Assembly: GCF_019635465.1 (NCBI RefSeq)
Contig: NZ_JAHBZK010000007.1
Location: 1-64,000 of the forward strand
DNA from: Hydrogenophaga sp.
GTDB taxonomy: Bacteria; Pseudomonadota; Gammaproteobacteria; Burkholderiales; Burkholderiaceae_C
Direction: 5' to 3'
Length of the DNA: 64,000 nucleotides
Position 1 is the first letter of the stretch. Every line of letters starts with the position of its first letter. Of the stretch, positions 17,913 to 27,445 are shown piece by piece. Position numbers and translations under genes: made by a program. The notes under the pieces were generated by a model. It saw nothing but the letters and a program-made list of their open reading frames with translations. It had not been told where the DNA came from and did not search any database.

Positions 17913-18638
17913 ATGTCTGCCGCCATCGAACACAGCCCTGGTCTGATCTCGCGGGGCATCGCCTCCCCCTTGAAGCTTGCCGACTTCAAGCTCATCGCCT
18001 TCGACATGGATTCCACGCTCATCAATATCGAGTGCGTGGACGAAATTGCAGACGTGGTGGGCAAGAAGGCCGAAGTCGCCGCCATCACCGAGGCGGCCAT
18101 GCGCGGCGAAATCACCGATTTCAAAGACAGCCTGCGTCGCCGCGTGGCCCTGCTCAGGGGTGTGACCATCGCCGACATGGAGCGCGTCTACGTGGAGCGC
18201 TTGCGCTTGAATCCTGGCGCGGCCGAGTTGATTCGCGCCTGCAAAGCCGTGGGCATGAAAGTGCTGCTGGTGTCCGGCGGCTTCACCTTCTTTGCACATC
18301 GCGTACGCGACACCCTGGGCATCGACTTCGTTCGCGCCAACATCCTCGAGGTGGCCAGCGGCCCCAACTGCGGTGAACTCACTGGTGGCTTGGTGACGCA
18401 AAGCTGGGGCGACATCTGCGATGGCGCAGAAAAGCGCCGCACGCTGCTTGAGGTGGCGTCCCTGCTGGGCATTGAACCCAGCCAGTGCATTGCCATGGGC
18501 GACGGCGCCAACGACCTGCCGATGATGGGCGCCGCCGGGCTGTCCGTGGCATACCACGCCAAGCCCAAGGTGCGCGAGCAAGCCATGGTGTCCATCGAGA
18601 GCGGTGGGCTGGATCGGCTGCTCGAACTGATGAACTGA
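17913..18638 (+). CDS. serB: Phosphoserine phosphatase
   Basis: Last step of serine biosynthesis (phosphoserine to serine). 241 residues, HAD superfamily. Motif I AFDMDSTL (nucleophile D31, acid D33), motif II LLVSGGFTFF, motif III/IV KRRTL...AMGDGANDLPMM. ECVDEIAD after motif I is the SerB substrate loop. It lacks the N-terminal ACT-like region of E. coli SerB (322 residues), as is common in betaproteobacteria. The small membrane protein gene immediately upstream is on the same strand. Confidence 0.95.
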   Translation: MSAAIEHSPGLISRGIASPLKLADFKLIAFDMDSTLINIECVDEIADVVGKKAEVAAITEAAMRGEITDFKDSLRRRVALLRGVTIADMERVYVERLRLNPGAAELIRACKAVGMKVLLVSGGFTFFAHRVRDTLGIDFVRANILEVASGPNCGELTGGLVTQSWGDICDGAEKRRTLLEVASLLGIEPSQCIAMGDGANDLPMMGAAGLSVAYHAKPKVREQAMVSIESGGLDRLLELMN

Positions 18639-18654
18639 GCCGGGCGCGTCACGC

Positions 18655-18693
18655 CCAAAAAGACAAAGCCCCGGCGATTTCTCGCAGGGGCTT
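18655..18693 (-). terminator. Rho-independent terminator after tRNA-Val(CAC)
   Basis: On the minus strand AAGCCCC (18693-18687) pairs with GGGGCTT (18672-18666), with an inner GCGA/TCGC extension, followed by TGTCTTTTTGG. It lies 19 bp past the tRNA end and faces serB. Confidence 0.8.
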
Positions 18694-18711
18694 GACCTGT
18701 ATGGGGTTTCC

Positions 18712-18786
18712 TGGTGGGCGGTGCAGGGTTCGAACCTGCGACCCCTGCCGTGTGAAGGCAGTGCTCTACCACTGAGCTAACCGCCC
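18712..18786 (-). tRNA. tRNA-Val (anticodon CAC, reads GUG)
   Basis: 75 nt with encoded CCA. The acceptor GGGCGGT/ACCGCCC is followed by discriminator A. The anticodon stem CTGCC/GGCAG encloses TTCACAC with anticodon CAC, and the T arm carries GGTTCGAACCC. It complements the GAC isoacceptor at 4972-5048. Confidence 0.96.
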
Positions 18787-18820
18787 GATCGGCGCCGTGC
18801 CAAAGACATCAGCACCGTCG

Positions 18821-18836
18821 GAAGCCTCGCATTATA
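18821..18836 (-). promoter_or_regulatory. tRNA-Val(CAC) promoter: consensus -10 and GC-rich discriminator
   Basis: A perfect -10 TATAAT on the minus strand (18836-18831) is followed by GCGAGGCTTC, identical to the sequence after the -10 of the other tRNA-Val gene (5059-5069). The -35 region would overlap the 3' end of dnaQ. Confidence 0.65.
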
Positions 18837-18845
18837 GCCTGATAT

Positions 18846-19559
18846 TCAAACCGATTCGGACAGCCGCCACACTGTCTTGCCTTTGCTTGCCTTGTCCAGA
18901 TCGGCCAGCACCGCTGCATGGGCCTGCGCTTCCTGGTCGTTGGCTCGGAGCACAGGCAACTCGAACCGGCTCAGATCCAGTTGTTCCACGGCACTGCCCT
19001 CGCCCGCCGATTCGGCCACCTCGATGAGCAGCGCATCCTGTCCGCGCGTCATGTTGATGTACACGTCGGCCAGCAATTCCGCATCCAGCAACGCGCCGTG
19101 CAAGGTACGGCCGGAATTGTCGACCCCGAGCCGATCACACAAGGCATCCAGACCGTTGCGCTTGCCGGGGAACATCTCCTTGGCCATCACCAGCGTGTCC
19201 AGCACCCCTCCCACCAGCGACTTCACAGCCGGCAGGCCCAGCCGTTCGAACTCCTTGTTCAGGAAGCCGACATCGAACGGGGCGTTGTGGATGATGATTT
19301 CAGCGTCGCGCAGGTAGGCAACCAGTTCCTCGGCGATCGCCGCGAACTTGGGCTTGTCGCGCAGAAACTCGTTGCTGATGCCGTGCACCTTGAGCGCGTC
19401 TTCGTGGCTGTCGCGCTCCGGGTTGACGTAGTGATGCAGGTTGTTGCCGGTGAGCTTGCGGTTGAGCAGCTCCACGCAGCCGATCTCGATGATGCGGTCA
19501 CCGTTCTCCGCAGACAGGCCGGTGGTTTCGGTATCGAGAACGATCTGGCGCAAGGTCAT
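18846..19559 (-). CDS. dnaQ: DNA polymerase III epsilon subunit (3'-5' proofreading exonuclease)
   Basis: Proofreading subunit of the replicative polymerase core. 237 residues. DEDDh exonuclease motifs: ExoI VLDTETTG (D9, E11), ExoII HNAPFDVGFLN, ExoIII HGALLDAELLADVY. A C-terminal tail of about 60 residues (polymerase-contacting region) ends KGKTVWRLSESV. It lies downstream of fdx on the same strand, separated by a 93-bp hairpin-rich spacer. The tRNA-Val promoter is embedded in its 3' end. Confidence 0.95.
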   Translation of the reverse strand: MTLRQIVLDTETTGLSAENGDRIIEIGCVELLNRKLTGNNLHHYVNPERDSHEDALKVHGISNEFLRDKPKFAAIAEELVAYLRDAEIIIHNAPFDVGFLNKEFERLGLPAVKSLVGGVLDTLVMAKEMFPGKRNGLDALCDRLGVDNSGRTLHGALLDAELLADVYINMTRGQDALLIEVAESAGEGSAVEQLDLSRFELPVLRANDQEAQAHAAVLADLDKASKGKTVWRLSESV

Positions 19560-19567
19560 TTCTCCGG

Positions 19568-19650
19568 AGTGCTATCGATCCTCCGCAGGGCCGCTCCAAG
19601 TCGGGTCAGCCCTCTCCGGGGCAGCGACCCGCATAGCGGCGGAGCGTGGG
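19568..19650 (-). repeat. GC-rich nested inverted repeat between fdx and dnaQ
   Basis: Three nested stems are visible: CGCTCC (19592-19597) with GGAGCG (19641-19646), CGGGTC (19602-19607) with GACCCG (19626-19631), and GCCC with GGGC inside. It is non-coding. Its composition (GGGGCAGCGACC, GGAGCGTGGGGG) resembles intergenic repeats I associate with Comamonadaceae genomes. No second copy was noticed in this window. Confidence 0.5.
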
Positions 19651-19652
19651 GG

Positions 19653-19991
19653 TCAATGATTCTCTTTGGCGTGGTTGATGGAGTACTTGGGAATTTCGAT
19701 CGTGACGTCCTGCTGGGCCAGGATGGCCTGGCAGGACAGACGCGACTGGGGCTCCAGGCCCCAGGCGCGGTCGAGCAGATCCTCTTCGTCTTCGTCCGCC
19801 TCATTGAGGCTGCCCGCGCCTTCACGCACGATGACGTGGCAAGTCGTGCAGGCGCAACTCATGTCGCAGGCATGTTCGATGTTGACGCCGTTCTCCAGCA
19901 AGGCCTCGCAAATGGAGGTGCCAGCGGGTGCGCTGATGGTCTTGCCTTGCGGGGCGTATTCGGCGTGGGGAAGGATTTTGATCGTGGGCAT
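19653..19991 (-). CDS. fdx: ISC-type [2Fe-2S] ferredoxin
   Basis: Electron donor for Fe-S cluster assembly on IscU. 112 residues. Ligand pattern C42-x5-C48-x2-C51 with the distal C87 (SRLSCQAI), and an acidic helix NEADEDEEDLLD for partner docking, all as in adrenodoxin-type Fdx. It lies 14 bp downstream of hscA and ends the isc transcription unit before the hairpin spacer and dnaQ. Confidence 0.96.
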   Translation of the reverse strand: MPTIKILPHAEYAPQGKTISAPAGTSICEALLENGVNIEHACDMSCACTTCHVIVREGAGSLNEADEDEEDLLDRAWGLEPQSRLSCQAILAQQDVTIEIPKYSINHAKENH

Positions 19992-20005
19992 GGGGAGAAG
20001 GTCTC

Positions 20006-21877
20006 TCAGACTTCTTCAATTCTTTTGCCGGACAGCGCTTGCTGAATACCTCGGTTCATGCGTTCAGCGGCGAATGTCTCTGTTCCCTTGGCCAGTGCCT
20101 GGCTGGCCGCTTCGATGGCCGCCGCATCCTCGCCCTGTGCCGCCGACGCCAGCGCGGCCATCAGGCCGTCCAGGCCTTCGCGGTCGGGGACCGACAGCAG
20201 GTCGCCGTCGGCGGCCAGTGCCGAGCGCGTGGCCAGCAACAGGCGCTCGGCGTCGACCCTTGCCTCGACCAGCGCACGTGCCTGCATGTCCTGCTGCGCG
20301 GTGGCAAAGCTGTCCTGCAGCATCGTCGCGATCTGTTCGTCACTCAGGCCATACGCGGGTTTGACGTCGATGCTGGCTTCAACGCCCGAGGTGAGCTCCT
20401 TCGCTGCGACCGACAACAGCCCATCAGCATCTACCGTGAAGGTCACCCGAATGCGCGCAGCGCCCGCCGCCATGGGCGGTATGCCGCGCAGCGTGAATCG
20501 CGCCAGGCTGCGGCAGTCGGCCACCAGATCGCGTTCGCCTTGCACCACATGCAAGGCCAGCGCAGTCTGGCCGTCCTGGTAGGTCGTGAAGTCCTGACCT
20601 CGTGCGGTCGGAATGCTGCTGTTGCGCGGCACGATCCGTTCAACCAGGCCACCCATGGTCTCAATGCCAAGAGACAGGGGAATCACATCGAGCAGCAGCA
20701 AGTCGCCGTCCTGGCTGTTGCCGGCCAGCGCATTGGCCTGAAGCGCAGCGCCCAAGGCCACCACCTCGTCCGGATTGAGGTTGATCAATGGCTCGGTGCC
20801 GAAGAAGGTGCCCACCGTCTCGCGAACGACCGGCATGCGGGTGGATCCACCCACCATCACGACGCCCTGAACCTCTTCCTTGCTCACACCCGAGTCGCGC
20901 AAAGCCTTGCGCACGGCGGCCATGGTGCGCGCGGTCAGCGCCGCGGTGCAGGCTTCGAATTCGGCACGCGTCACGAGCTGCTCGATCACTCTGCCGCTGA
21001 CCTCAACCCGAAAGGCCGCCGTTGACTCACTGGACAACGCCTCTTTCGCGCGCCGCGCCTCCTTGTGCAGGCGGGCCCGGTCTGCAGCGGTCAGCGCACC
21101 CATCGCGTCTTGCTGCGCCAGGACCCAAGCCGCCAGCGCCTGGTCGTAATCGTCGCCACCCAGCGCGGAATCGCCGCCGGTGGCCAGCACTTCAAACACG
21201 CCTTGGGTCAGTCGCAGGATGGAAATGTCGAACGTGCCACCGCCCAGGTCGTACACGGCATAGACACCTTCGCTGCCGTTGTCCAGGCCGTAGGCGATGG
21301 CGGCGGCAGTCGGTTCATTGACCAGACGCAACACATGAATGCCCGCCAACTGCGCCGCATCCTTGGTGGCTTGCCGTTGGGCATCATCAAAGTACGCCGG
21401 CACGGTGATCACCGCACCAAACAGGTCGTCGTCAAAACTGTCCTCGGCCCGAAAGCGCAGCGTGGCGAGGATTTCTGCGCTGACTTCCATGGGCGTCTTC
21501 GGTCCCGCAACCGTATCGACCACCGCCATGCCTTGCTCATCGACGACGGCGTAGCTCAAGCGGTCGACATCGGCCACCTGTTCGCGGCGCCGGCCCATCA
21601 GGCGCTTGACCGAACTGACCGTATTGGCCGGATCGTCCACCTGAGCAGCCAGCGCATCCCAGCCAATCTGGCGACCGCTGCCACCACGGGCCGACTCCAG
21701 GTAGCGCACCACACTCGGCAGAATCACGCGCCCTTGCGCATCGGGCAGACACTCAGCCACCCCGTGCCGCACCGCCGCAACCAGGGAGTGGGTGGTGCCC
21801 AGATCTATGCCCACCGCCACCCGACGTTGGTGAGGATCAAGGCTTTGGCCAGGTTCGGAAATCTGCAGGAGCGCCAT
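20006..21877 (-). CDS. hscA: Fe-S assembly chaperone HscA (Hsp70 family)
   Basis: Specialised Hsp70 that with HscB helps release the nascent cluster from IscU. 623 residues. Nucleotide-binding signatures [29 protein letters not shown] and [15 protein letters not shown], then the substrate-binding domain with [17 protein letters not shown]. The ATG at 21877 is chosen because homology-like sequence begins at [19 protein letters not shown]; the frame stays open 45 codons further into the hscB 3' end. The client motif LPPVK is present in the IscU encoded upstream. Confidence 0.97.
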   Translation of the reverse strand: MALLQISEPGQSLDPHQRRVAVGIDLGTTHSLVAAVRHGVAECLPDAQGRVILPSVVRYLESARGGSGRQIGWDALAAQVDDPANTVSSVKRLMGRRREQVADVDRLSYAVVDEQGMAVVDTVAGPKTPMEVSAEILATLRFRAEDSFDDDLFGAVITVPAYFDDAQRQATKDAAQLAGIHVLRLVNEPTAAAIAYGLDNGSEGVYAVYDLGGGTFDISILRLTQGVFEVLATGGDSALGGDDYDQALAAWVLAQQDAMGALTAADRARLHKEARRAKEALSSESTAAFRVEVSGRVIEQLVTRAEFEACTAALTARTMAAVRKALRDSGVSKEEVQGVVMVGGSTRMPVVRETVGTFFGTEPLINLNPDEVVALGAALQANALAGNSQDGDLLLLDVIPLSLGIETMGGLVERIVPRNSSIPTARGQDFTTYQDGQTALALHVVQGERDLVADCRSLARFTLRGIPPMAAGAARIRVTFTVDADGLLSVAAKELTSGVEASIDVKPAYGLSDEQIATMLQDSFATAQQDMQARALVEARVDAERLLLATRSALAADGDLLSVPDREGLDGLMAALASAAQGEDAAAIEAASQALAKGTETFAAERMNRGIQQALSGKRIEEV

Positions 21878-21911
21878 CGGTTCGTTTTTGTGTCGTACAA
21901 GGGCAAGCCGG

Positions 21912-22430
21912 CTATTGTCCCAGTTGGTCGAGGCGGTCTTCCACATCTTGCGCAAAGCGCTCAATGAACATGAGGGCTCTGACTTGACGCGCTGCCTCTG
22001 GGGCGTCGTCATTGATGTCCAGCGCCTGTTGCAGGGCGAGCAGGCGACCTCGTCGCGCCGTGCTCACTTCGTCTGCGAGACGCTCCAGCGAGCCAGCGTC
22101 ATTCGCTTCGTCCAGTGCCTCGCGCCAGGCCAGCTGCTGCATCAGAAAGTCGCCGGGCATGGCCGTGTTGCGCTCGGCATCGATGGCAGCCCCTCTGCGC
22201 TCGCACAGGTAAGCCGCGCGCTGGACCGGATCCTTCAACCGCTGGTAGGCCTCGTTGATGCGCACAGACCACTGCATGGCCTGACGCTGGGACTGCGCAT
22301 CAGCGCTCGCATGGCGGTCCGGATGTGCCGTCTGCTGCAAGGCCTTCCAACGCGCGTCCAGTTCGCCACGCGCAACGTCAAAGCGCTCGGGCAAACCGAA
22401 AATCTCGAAATCGCTGGACAGAAGATTCAT
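21912..22430 (-). CDS. hscB: Fe-S assembly co-chaperone HscB
   Basis: J-domain co-chaperone that delivers IscU to HscA. 172 residues. The N-terminal J-domain carries HPD at 36-38 (AHPDRH), followed by a helical IscU-binding C-terminal domain ([19 protein letters not shown]). ATG at 22430; a TTG two codons earlier is also in frame. A terminator-like hairpin sits in the 56-bp gap behind iscA. Confidence 0.96.
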   Translation of the reverse strand: MNLLSSDFEIFGLPERFDVARGELDARWKALQQTAHPDRHASADAQSQRQAMQWSVRINEAYQRLKDPVQRAAYLCERRGAAIDAERNTAMPGDFLMQQLAWREALDEANDAGSLERLADEVSTARRGRLLALQQALDINDDAPEAARQVRALMFIERFAQDVEDRLDQLGQ

Positions 22431-22434
22431 CGGC

Positions 22435-22467
22435 AAAGAAAAACCGCCAAGGCTGTTGCCGGGCGGT
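22435..22467 (-). terminator. Terminator-like hairpin between iscA and hscB
   Basis: On the minus strand ACCGCC (22467-22462) pairs with GGCGGT (22448-22443) across a 13-nt loop and runs directly into TTTTTCTTT. This is the form of a weak intrinsic terminator inside the operon. It could lower hscB-hscA-fdx expression relative to iscRSUA. Confidence 0.55.
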
Positions 22468-22486
22468 CGTTCCCTCGTGCAATCAA

Positions 22487-22810
22487 TCAGATGCGGAAAC
22501 TCTCACCGCAGCCGCATCGATCCCGCTCGTTGGGGTTGTTGAACCTGAAGCCCTCATTGAGGCCTTCGCGGACGAAATCCAGCTGGGTGCCGTCGATATA
22601 GGCCAGGCTCTTGGGATCAACCAGCACCTTCACGCCGTTGTCCTCGAAGACCACATCCTCGGGTGCGACTTCATCGGCGTACTCGAGCTTGTAGGCCAGG
22701 CCCGAACAACCCGTGGTTTTGACGCCGAGCCGAACACCCACACCCTTTCCCCGCTTGGCGAGGTAACGCGTGACGTGCCGTGCGGCCGATTCCGAAATCG
22801 TGACAGCCAT
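22487..22810 (-). CDS. iscA: A-type Fe-S carrier IscA
   Basis: Carrier/delivery protein for Fe-S clusters. 107 residues with the three conserved cysteines C35 (GCSGLAY), C99 and C101 (CGCGESF). The preceding KTTG and N-terminal ISESAARHV are typical of IscA rather than ErpA or SufA, and operon position supports IscA. 4 bp downstream of iscU. Confidence 0.95.
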   Translation of the reverse strand: MAVTISESAARHVTRYLAKRGKGVGVRLGVKTTGCSGLAYKLEYADEVAPEDVVFEDNGVKVLVDPKSLAYIDGTQLDFVREGLNEGFRFNNPNERDRCGCGESFRI

Positions 22811-22814
22811 GGGC

Positions 22815-23201
22815 TCAGTTCGCGTGCTTCTTGCGGTAGTCGTCCACAGCCGCCTTGATGGCGTCTTCGGCCAGGATCGAGCAGTGGATCTTCACCGGCG
22901 GCAAGGCCAGCTCTTCCGCAATCTGGCTGTTCTTGAGCGCGGCCGCTTCGTCAAGCGTCTTGCCCTTGACCCATTCGGTCACGAGTGAGCTGGACGCGAT
23001 GGCCGAACCGCAGCCATAGGTCTTGAATCGTGCGTCTTCGATCACGCCAGTGCTGGGGTTCACCTTGATCTGCAGCTTCATCACGTCGCCGCAGGCCGGC
23101 GCACCCACCATGCCGGTGCCAACCGATTCGTCGCCCTTGTCAAAGGAGCCAACGTTGCGCGGGTTTTCGTAGTGATCAACGACTTTTTCTGAATAGGCCA
23201 T
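22815..23201 (-). CDS. iscU: Fe-S cluster scaffold IscU
   Basis: Scaffold on which [2Fe-2S] clusters are built from IscS-derived sulfur. 128 residues. Cluster residues C37, D39, C64, H106 and C107 are all present, as is LPPVK (100-104), the HscA recognition motif. 12 bp downstream of iscS with a GAAGGAGAA Shine-Dalgarno in the gap. Confidence 0.98.
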   Translation of the reverse strand: MAYSEKVVDHYENPRNVGSFDKGDESVGTGMVGAPACGDVMKLQIKVNPSTGVIEDARFKTYGCGSAIASSSLVTEWVKGKTLDEAAALKNSQIAEELALPPVKIHCSILAEDAIKAAVDDYRKKHAN

Positions 23202-23213
23202 GCTTGTTCTCCT

Positions 23214-24431
23214 TCAATGCGCTGCCCACTGGATGGTGGACAGGTCGATGCCATCCTTGAACATCTCCCACAAGGGCGAGAGCTCGCGCAGCTTCGCGAC
23301 GTTCTCCTTGATGGTCTGGATGGCGAAATCGATCTCTTCCTCGGTCGTCCAGCGGCCGATCGTCATGCGCAGGCTGCTGTGGGCCAACTCATCGCTGCGG
23401 CCCAGGGCGCGCAACACATAGCTGGGCTCCAGGCTGGCCGATGTGCAGGCCGAACCCGACGACACCGCGATGCCCTTGATACCCATGATCAACGACTCGC
23501 CCTCAACGTAGTTGAAGCTCATGTTCAGGTTGTGCGGCACGCGACGGGTCTCGTGCCCATTGATGAACACCTCTTCGATGCCCTTCAAGCCATCGAGCAA
23601 GCGATCATGCAAGGCTTGGATACGCTTGTTCTCTTCGTGCATCTCGGCCTTCGCAATCCGATAGGCCTCGCCCATGCCCACGATCTGGTGGGTAGGCAGA
23701 GTGCCCGAACGCATGCCACGTTCGTGACCGCCGCCGTGCATCTGCGCTTCGATGCGCACGCGCGGTTTGCGACGCACATACAGCGCACCGATGCCCTTGG
23801 GGCCATAGGTCTTGTGGCTGGTCAGGCTCATCAGGTCGACCGGCAGTTGCTGCATGTCGATGTCCACGCGCCCAGTCGCCTGTGCCGCGTCGACGTGGAA
23901 GATCACGCCCTTTTCGCGGCAAGCCGCGCCGAGTGCAGCGATGTCCTGCACCACACCGATCTCGTTGTTGACGAACATGACCGAGGCCAGGATGGTGTCG
24001 GGTCGGATCGCCGCCTTGAACACATCAAGGTCAACCAGGCCATCGGCCATCACATCCAGGTAGGTCACTTCGAAGCCCTGGCGCTCCAGCTCGCGGCAGG
24101 TATCGAGCACGGCCTTGTGTTCGGTCTTGACCGTGATGATGTGCTTGCCTTTGCCCTTGTAGAAATGGGCTGCGCCCTTGAGCGCCAGGTTGTCTGACTC
24201 GGTAGCGCCGCTGGTCCAGACGATCTCGCGCGGATCGGCATTGATCAGGGCGGCGACCTGCTCGCGCGCGGTTTCAACCGCCTTCTCGGCTTCCCAGCCC
24301 CAGGCATGGCTGCGTGACGCCGGATTGCCGAAGTGCTCGCGCAACCAGGGAATCATGGCGTCCACCACCCGCGGATCGCAGGGGTTGGTGGCGCTGTAGT
24401 CCATGTAAATCGGAAAGTGCGGCGTGCTCAT
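23214..24431 (-). CDS. iscS: Cysteine desulfurase IscS
   Basis: PLP enzyme that removes sulfur from cysteine and hands it to IscU, and also supplies tRNA thiolation. 405 residues, group I desulfurase. PLP lysine K207 in [13 protein letters not shown]-contact HVDAAQATG, and the catalytic-cysteine loop [17 protein letters not shown]. The ATG at 24431 is chosen ([17 protein letters not shown] is the family start); the frame is open upstream into the iscR-iscS gap without similarity. The 108-bp gap to iscR contains GC-rich hairpins. Confidence 0.98.
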   Translation of the reverse strand: MSTPHFPIYMDYSATNPCDPRVVDAMIPWLREHFGNPASRSHAWGWEAEKAVETAREQVAALINADPREIVWTSGATESDNLALKGAAHFYKGKGKHIITVKTEHKAVLDTCRELERQGFEVTYLDVMADGLVDLDVFKAAIRPDTILASVMFVNNEIGVVQDIAALGAACREKGVIFHVDAAQATGRVDIDMQQLPVDLMSLTSHKTYGPKGIGALYVRRKPRVRIEAQMHGGGHERGMRSGTLPTHQIVGMGEAYRIAKAEMHEENKRIQALHDRLLDGLKGIEEVFINGHETRRVPHNLNMSFNYVEGESLIMGIKGIAVSSGSACTSASLEPSYVLRALGRSDELAHSSLRMTIGRWTTEEEIDFAIQTIKENVAKLRELSPLWEMFKDGIDLSTIQWAAH

Positions 24432-24482
24432 GGGGAATCGTTCTGGTGGAAATCGTTCGATCATCGACGCGACGGCGCGCAC

Positions 24483-24531
24483 GGGCTTCAATGCCCCTGG
24501 CGCTGCCATGGCTGCAGCGGGCAGAGCCCGC
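24483..24531 (-). other. Hairpins in the iscR-iscS intergenic mRNA
   Basis: GCGGGC/GCCCGC with a 3-nt loop (24517-24531) lies 9 bp after the iscR stop, and a GGGC/GCCC hairpin follows (24483-24496). Neither has a T-tail, so they are not clear terminators. In enterobacteria a structured iscR-iscS spacer protects the iscR part of the message during small-RNA regulation; an equivalent role here is inference. Confidence 0.4.
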
Positions 24532-24539
24532 CGCCCGTG

Positions 24540-25076
24540 TCACTTTGACAGCGCCACGCCTCCAAGGGCGAACACCGAGTTGGGGGCGTTCACGCGAATG
24601 GGCTTGACCACCGGCTGACTGGAGATGGCGCGTTTGATCATGGGAGCGTTCTCCACCACCACGCCCTTGGCCAGTTGTTGGTCCACGAGTGACTGCAGGG
24701 TCACCGAGTCGAGAAAGTCGACCATCTTGGCGTTGAGCTGGGCCCAGAGCTCATGCGTCATGCAGCGCTGACCATCGCCCATGCAGTTTTCCTTGCCACC
24801 GCATTGTGTGGCGTCGATGGGCTCGTCGACGGACACGATGATGTCCGCCACCGTGATGTCGGCGGCCTTGCGGCCGAGCGTGTAACCACCGCCCGGCCCG
24901 CGGGTGGACTCGACCAGCTCATGTCGGCGCAACTTGCCGAAAAGCTGTTCCAGGTAGGACAGAGAAATTTGCTGGCGTTGGCTGATGGCTGCCAGCGTGA
25001 CCGGGCCGTTGTTCTGGCGCAGGGCCAGATCGATCATGGCGGTGACCGCAAAGCGGCCTTTCGTGGTGAGGCGCAT
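24540..25076 (-). CDS. iscR: Fe-S responsive transcriptional regulator IscR
   Basis: Rrf2-family regulator that, with a [2Fe-2S] cluster, represses its own isc operon. 178 residues. Winged helix with MRLTTKGRFAVTAMIDLAL at the start and LSYLEQLFGKLRRHELVESTRGPGGGYTLGR. Cluster ligands C92, C98, C105 and H108 (Cys-x5-Cys-x6-Cys-x2-His); the second spacer is one residue longer than in E. coli. The ATG at 25076 matches the invariant family N-terminus, and the open frame upstream is non-coding leader. Confidence 0.96.
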   Translation of the reverse strand: MRLTTKGRFAVTAMIDLALRQNNGPVTLAAISQRQQISLSYLEQLFGKLRRHELVESTRGPGGGYTLGRKAADITVADIIVSVDEPIDATQCGGKENCMGDGQRCMTHELWAQLNAKMVDFLDSVTLQSLVDQQLAKGVVVENAPMIKRAISSQPVVKPIRVNAPNSVFALGGVALSK

Positions 25077-25214
25077 TTCAAGCTCCTTGAGCGTTGGCTT
25101 GACCGTCGTGTTGATGTCCGTCGGCCCCTGCCGTAGCGGACGCTGTTCTCCACCGCCCCGGCCCCACTTGGAGGCCCCCTTCGACTGCAGGTTCCCGACT
25201 GTTTCCGTCGAGTA

Positions 25215-25239
25215 TACCCGAAAAGCTGACTGAATTGCT
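25215..25239 (-). promoter_or_regulatory. Candidate isc promoter with IscR-like half site
   Basis: Reading the minus strand toward iscR, an AT-richer stretch contains CAATTCAGTCAGC followed by TTTTCGGGTATAC. TATACT is a good -10, and TCGGGTAT resembles the right half of the type I IscR site. The left half matches poorly. Coordinates are approximate. The gap between iscR and uvrB is 221 bp. Confidence 0.35.
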
Positions 25240-25297
25240 CGGCATTGTACCGCGGATGCGGCAGTGCAGCAGGCCGGCATAGCGTCCGGCAATCGAA

Positions 25298-27394
25298 TCA
25301 GGTCACGTGATCGTGGCCATCTGCTCCAAAGACACGGGCCTTGAGCCGCGCCAATTGGTCACGCACCTGGGCCGCCTGCTCGAACTCCAGGTTGCGGGCA
25401 TGTTCGAGCATGAGTTTTTCCAGCCGCTTGATTTCGCGGGCCACGTCCCTTTCGCTGAGCTCGTCAAGTTCGGCCCGCGCCGCACTTTCGGCCGCCAGGC
25501 GATCGGCCTCCTTGCCCGCCTTCTCGCTGTACACGCCGTCGATCAAGTCCTTGATGCGCTTGTTGACGCTGCGCGGCGATATGCCATGGGCCAGGTTGTG
25601 AGCCAATTGTTTGGCGCGACGGCGCTCTGTCTCGTCCATGGCCGCCTTCATGGAGGCAGTGACCTGGTCGGCATACAGGATGGCCTTGCCGTTGAGGTTG
25701 CGGGCCGCGCGGCCGATCGTCTGGATCAGGCTGCGCTCGGACCGCAAAAAACCTTCCTTGTCGGCGTCGAGGATGGCCACCAGCGACACCTCGGGAATGT
25801 CCAGGCCCTCGCGCAGCAGGTTGATACCGACCAGCACATCAAACGCGCCAAGGCGAAGGTCACGGATGATTTCCACGCGCTCGACGGTGTCGATGTCGCT
25901 GTGCAGATAGCGCACTTTTACCCCGTTCTCGTTGAGGTAGTCGGTGAGCTGCTCGGCCATGCGCTTGGTCAGCGTGGTGATGAGCACGCGCTCGTTGCGC
26001 TCGACGCGCCCACGGATCTCCTGCAGCACGTCGTCCACCTGGTGCGTCGCCGGGCGGACCTCCAGCTCCGGATCAACCAACCCGGTGGGGCGCACCAGTT
26101 GTTCGACCACCTTGCCTGCGTGCTGCTTCTCGTAGTCGGCTGGCGTGGCCGACACGAACACCACCTGCCGCATGCGCTGCTCGAATTCATCGAACTTGAG
26201 CGGTCGGTTGTCAAGCGCACTGGGCAGGCGAAAGCCGTACTCCACCAGCGTGGTCTTGCGCGCGCGGTCGCCGTTGTACATACCACCCAACTGCCCGATG
26301 AGCACGTGGCTCTCGTCCAGGAACATGACCGCATCGCGTGGCAGGTAGTCGGTCAGGGTCGAAGGTGGATCGCCGGGTCGTGCCTGCGAGAGGTGTCGCG
26401 TGTAGTTCTCGATGCCCTTGCAATGCCCGACTTCGCTGAGCATTTCCAGATCGAACCGCGTGCGCTGCTCCAGCCGCTGCGCTTCGACCAGCTTGCCCAT
26501 GCCCACCAGCTCCTTCAGGCGCTGGTCGAGTTCGAGCTTGATCGATTCCACCGCCTGCAGCACCTGCTCTCGCGGCGTCACGTAGTGACTGCTCGGGAAC
26601 ACGGTGAAGCGCGGAATCTTCTGGCGCACCTTGCCGGTGAGCGGATCGAACAACTGCAGGCTTTCGATCTCGTCGTCGAACAACTCGATGCGGATCGCCA
26701 TCTCGGAATGCTCGGCCGGAAAAACGTCAATGGTGTCTCCCCGCACGCGGAACTTGCCGCGGCCGAAATCCATCTCGTTGCGGGTGTATTGCATGCGCAC
26801 CAGCTGGGCGATGACATCGCGCTGGCCCAGCTTGTCGCCCACCCGCAGCGTCATCACCATCTGGTGGTAGCTCTCGGGTTTGCCAATACCGTAGATCGCC
26901 GACACGGTCGCCACGATCAGCACATCGCGCCGCTCCAGGATGCTCTTGGTGCAGCTCAGGCGCATCTGCTCGATGTGCTCGTTGATCGCGCTGTCCTTTT
27001 CGATGAACAGGTCGCGCTGCGGCACATAGGCCTCGGGCTGGTAGTAGTCGTAGTAGCTGACGAAGTACTCGACCGCGTTCTTCGGGAAGAACTCGCGGAA
27101 CTCGCTGTAGAGCTGCGCCGCCAGCGTCTTGTTGGGCGCAAACACGATCGCCGGGCGGCCCACGCGCGCGATCACGTTGGCCATGGTGAATGTCTTGCCC
27201 GAGCCGGTCACACCCAGCAGGGTCTGGAACACTTCGCCATCCTCAATGCCCTCCACCAGTTGCGCGATGGCTTCGGGTTGGTCCCCTGCCGGCGGGTACG
27301 GCAGGAACAGCTCAAAGGGCGAGCCGGGGAACTGGACGAATTCGCCTTCCGGGGGCGACTCGGCGGTGGCTTCAGGCAGCGTGGGCGTGGGCAT
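25298..27394 (-). CDS. uvrB: Excinuclease ABC subunit B
   Basis: Damage-verification helicase of nucleotide excision repair. 698 residues. Walker [11 protein letters not shown], the beta-hairpin [19 protein letters not shown]-like [12 protein letters not shown], motif [11 protein letters not shown], and a C-terminal UVR domain ([26 protein letters not shown]) that binds UvrC. ATG at 27394 is chosen; 11 further codons upstream are open but overlap the divergent exonuclease leader. Confidence 0.98.
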   Translation of the reverse strand: MPTPTLPEATAESPPEGEFVQFPGSPFELFLPYPPAGDQPEAIAQLVEGIEDGEVFQTLLGVTGSGKTFTMANVIARVGRPAIVFAPNKTLAAQLYSEFREFFPKNAVEYFVSYYDYYQPEAYVPQRDLFIEKDSAINEHIEQMRLSCTKSILERRDVLIVATVSAIYGIGKPESYHQMVMTLRVGDKLGQRDVIAQLVRMQYTRNEMDFGRGKFRVRGDTIDVFPAEHSEMAIRIELFDDEIESLQLFDPLTGKVRQKIPRFTVFPSSHYVTPREQVLQAVESIKLELDQRLKELVGMGKLVEAQRLEQRTRFDLEMLSEVGHCKGIENYTRHLSQARPGDPPSTLTDYLPRDAVMFLDESHVLIGQLGGMYNGDRARKTTLVEYGFRLPSALDNRPLKFDEFEQRMRQVVFVSATPADYEKQHAGKVVEQLVRPTGLVDPELEVRPATHQVDDVLQEIRGRVERNERVLITTLTKRMAEQLTDYLNENGVKVRYLHSDIDTVERVEIIRDLRLGAFDVLVGINLLREGLDIPEVSLVAILDADKEGFLRSERSLIQTIGRAARNLNGKAILYADQVTASMKAAMDETERRRAKQLAHNLAHGISPRSVNKRIKDLIDGVYSEKAGKEADRLAAESAARAELDELSERDVAREIKRLEKLMLEHARNLEFEQAAQVRDQLARLKARVFGADGHDHVT

Positions 27395-27445
27395 CGCGTG
27401 ATTGTGCCGGCTGCGCCAAGCCCCCACCCGCTATGCTGGCGCGCC

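Noticed and set aside
25302-25311. The 12-mer GGTCACGTGATC at the end of uvrB recurring as its complement at 47691-47702 before the cyclase.
   Set aside because: One copy is inside coding sequence (UvrB C-terminus); two occurrences of a palindromic 12-mer in 64 kb are not enough to claim a regulatory site.
25307-27445. A long plus-strand open frame antisense to uvrB and in frame with the DEDD exonuclease.
   Set aside because: The UvrB motifs on the other strand are complete. The exonuclease domain starts just after 27446, so the upstream part is a shadow extension and not an N-terminal domain.
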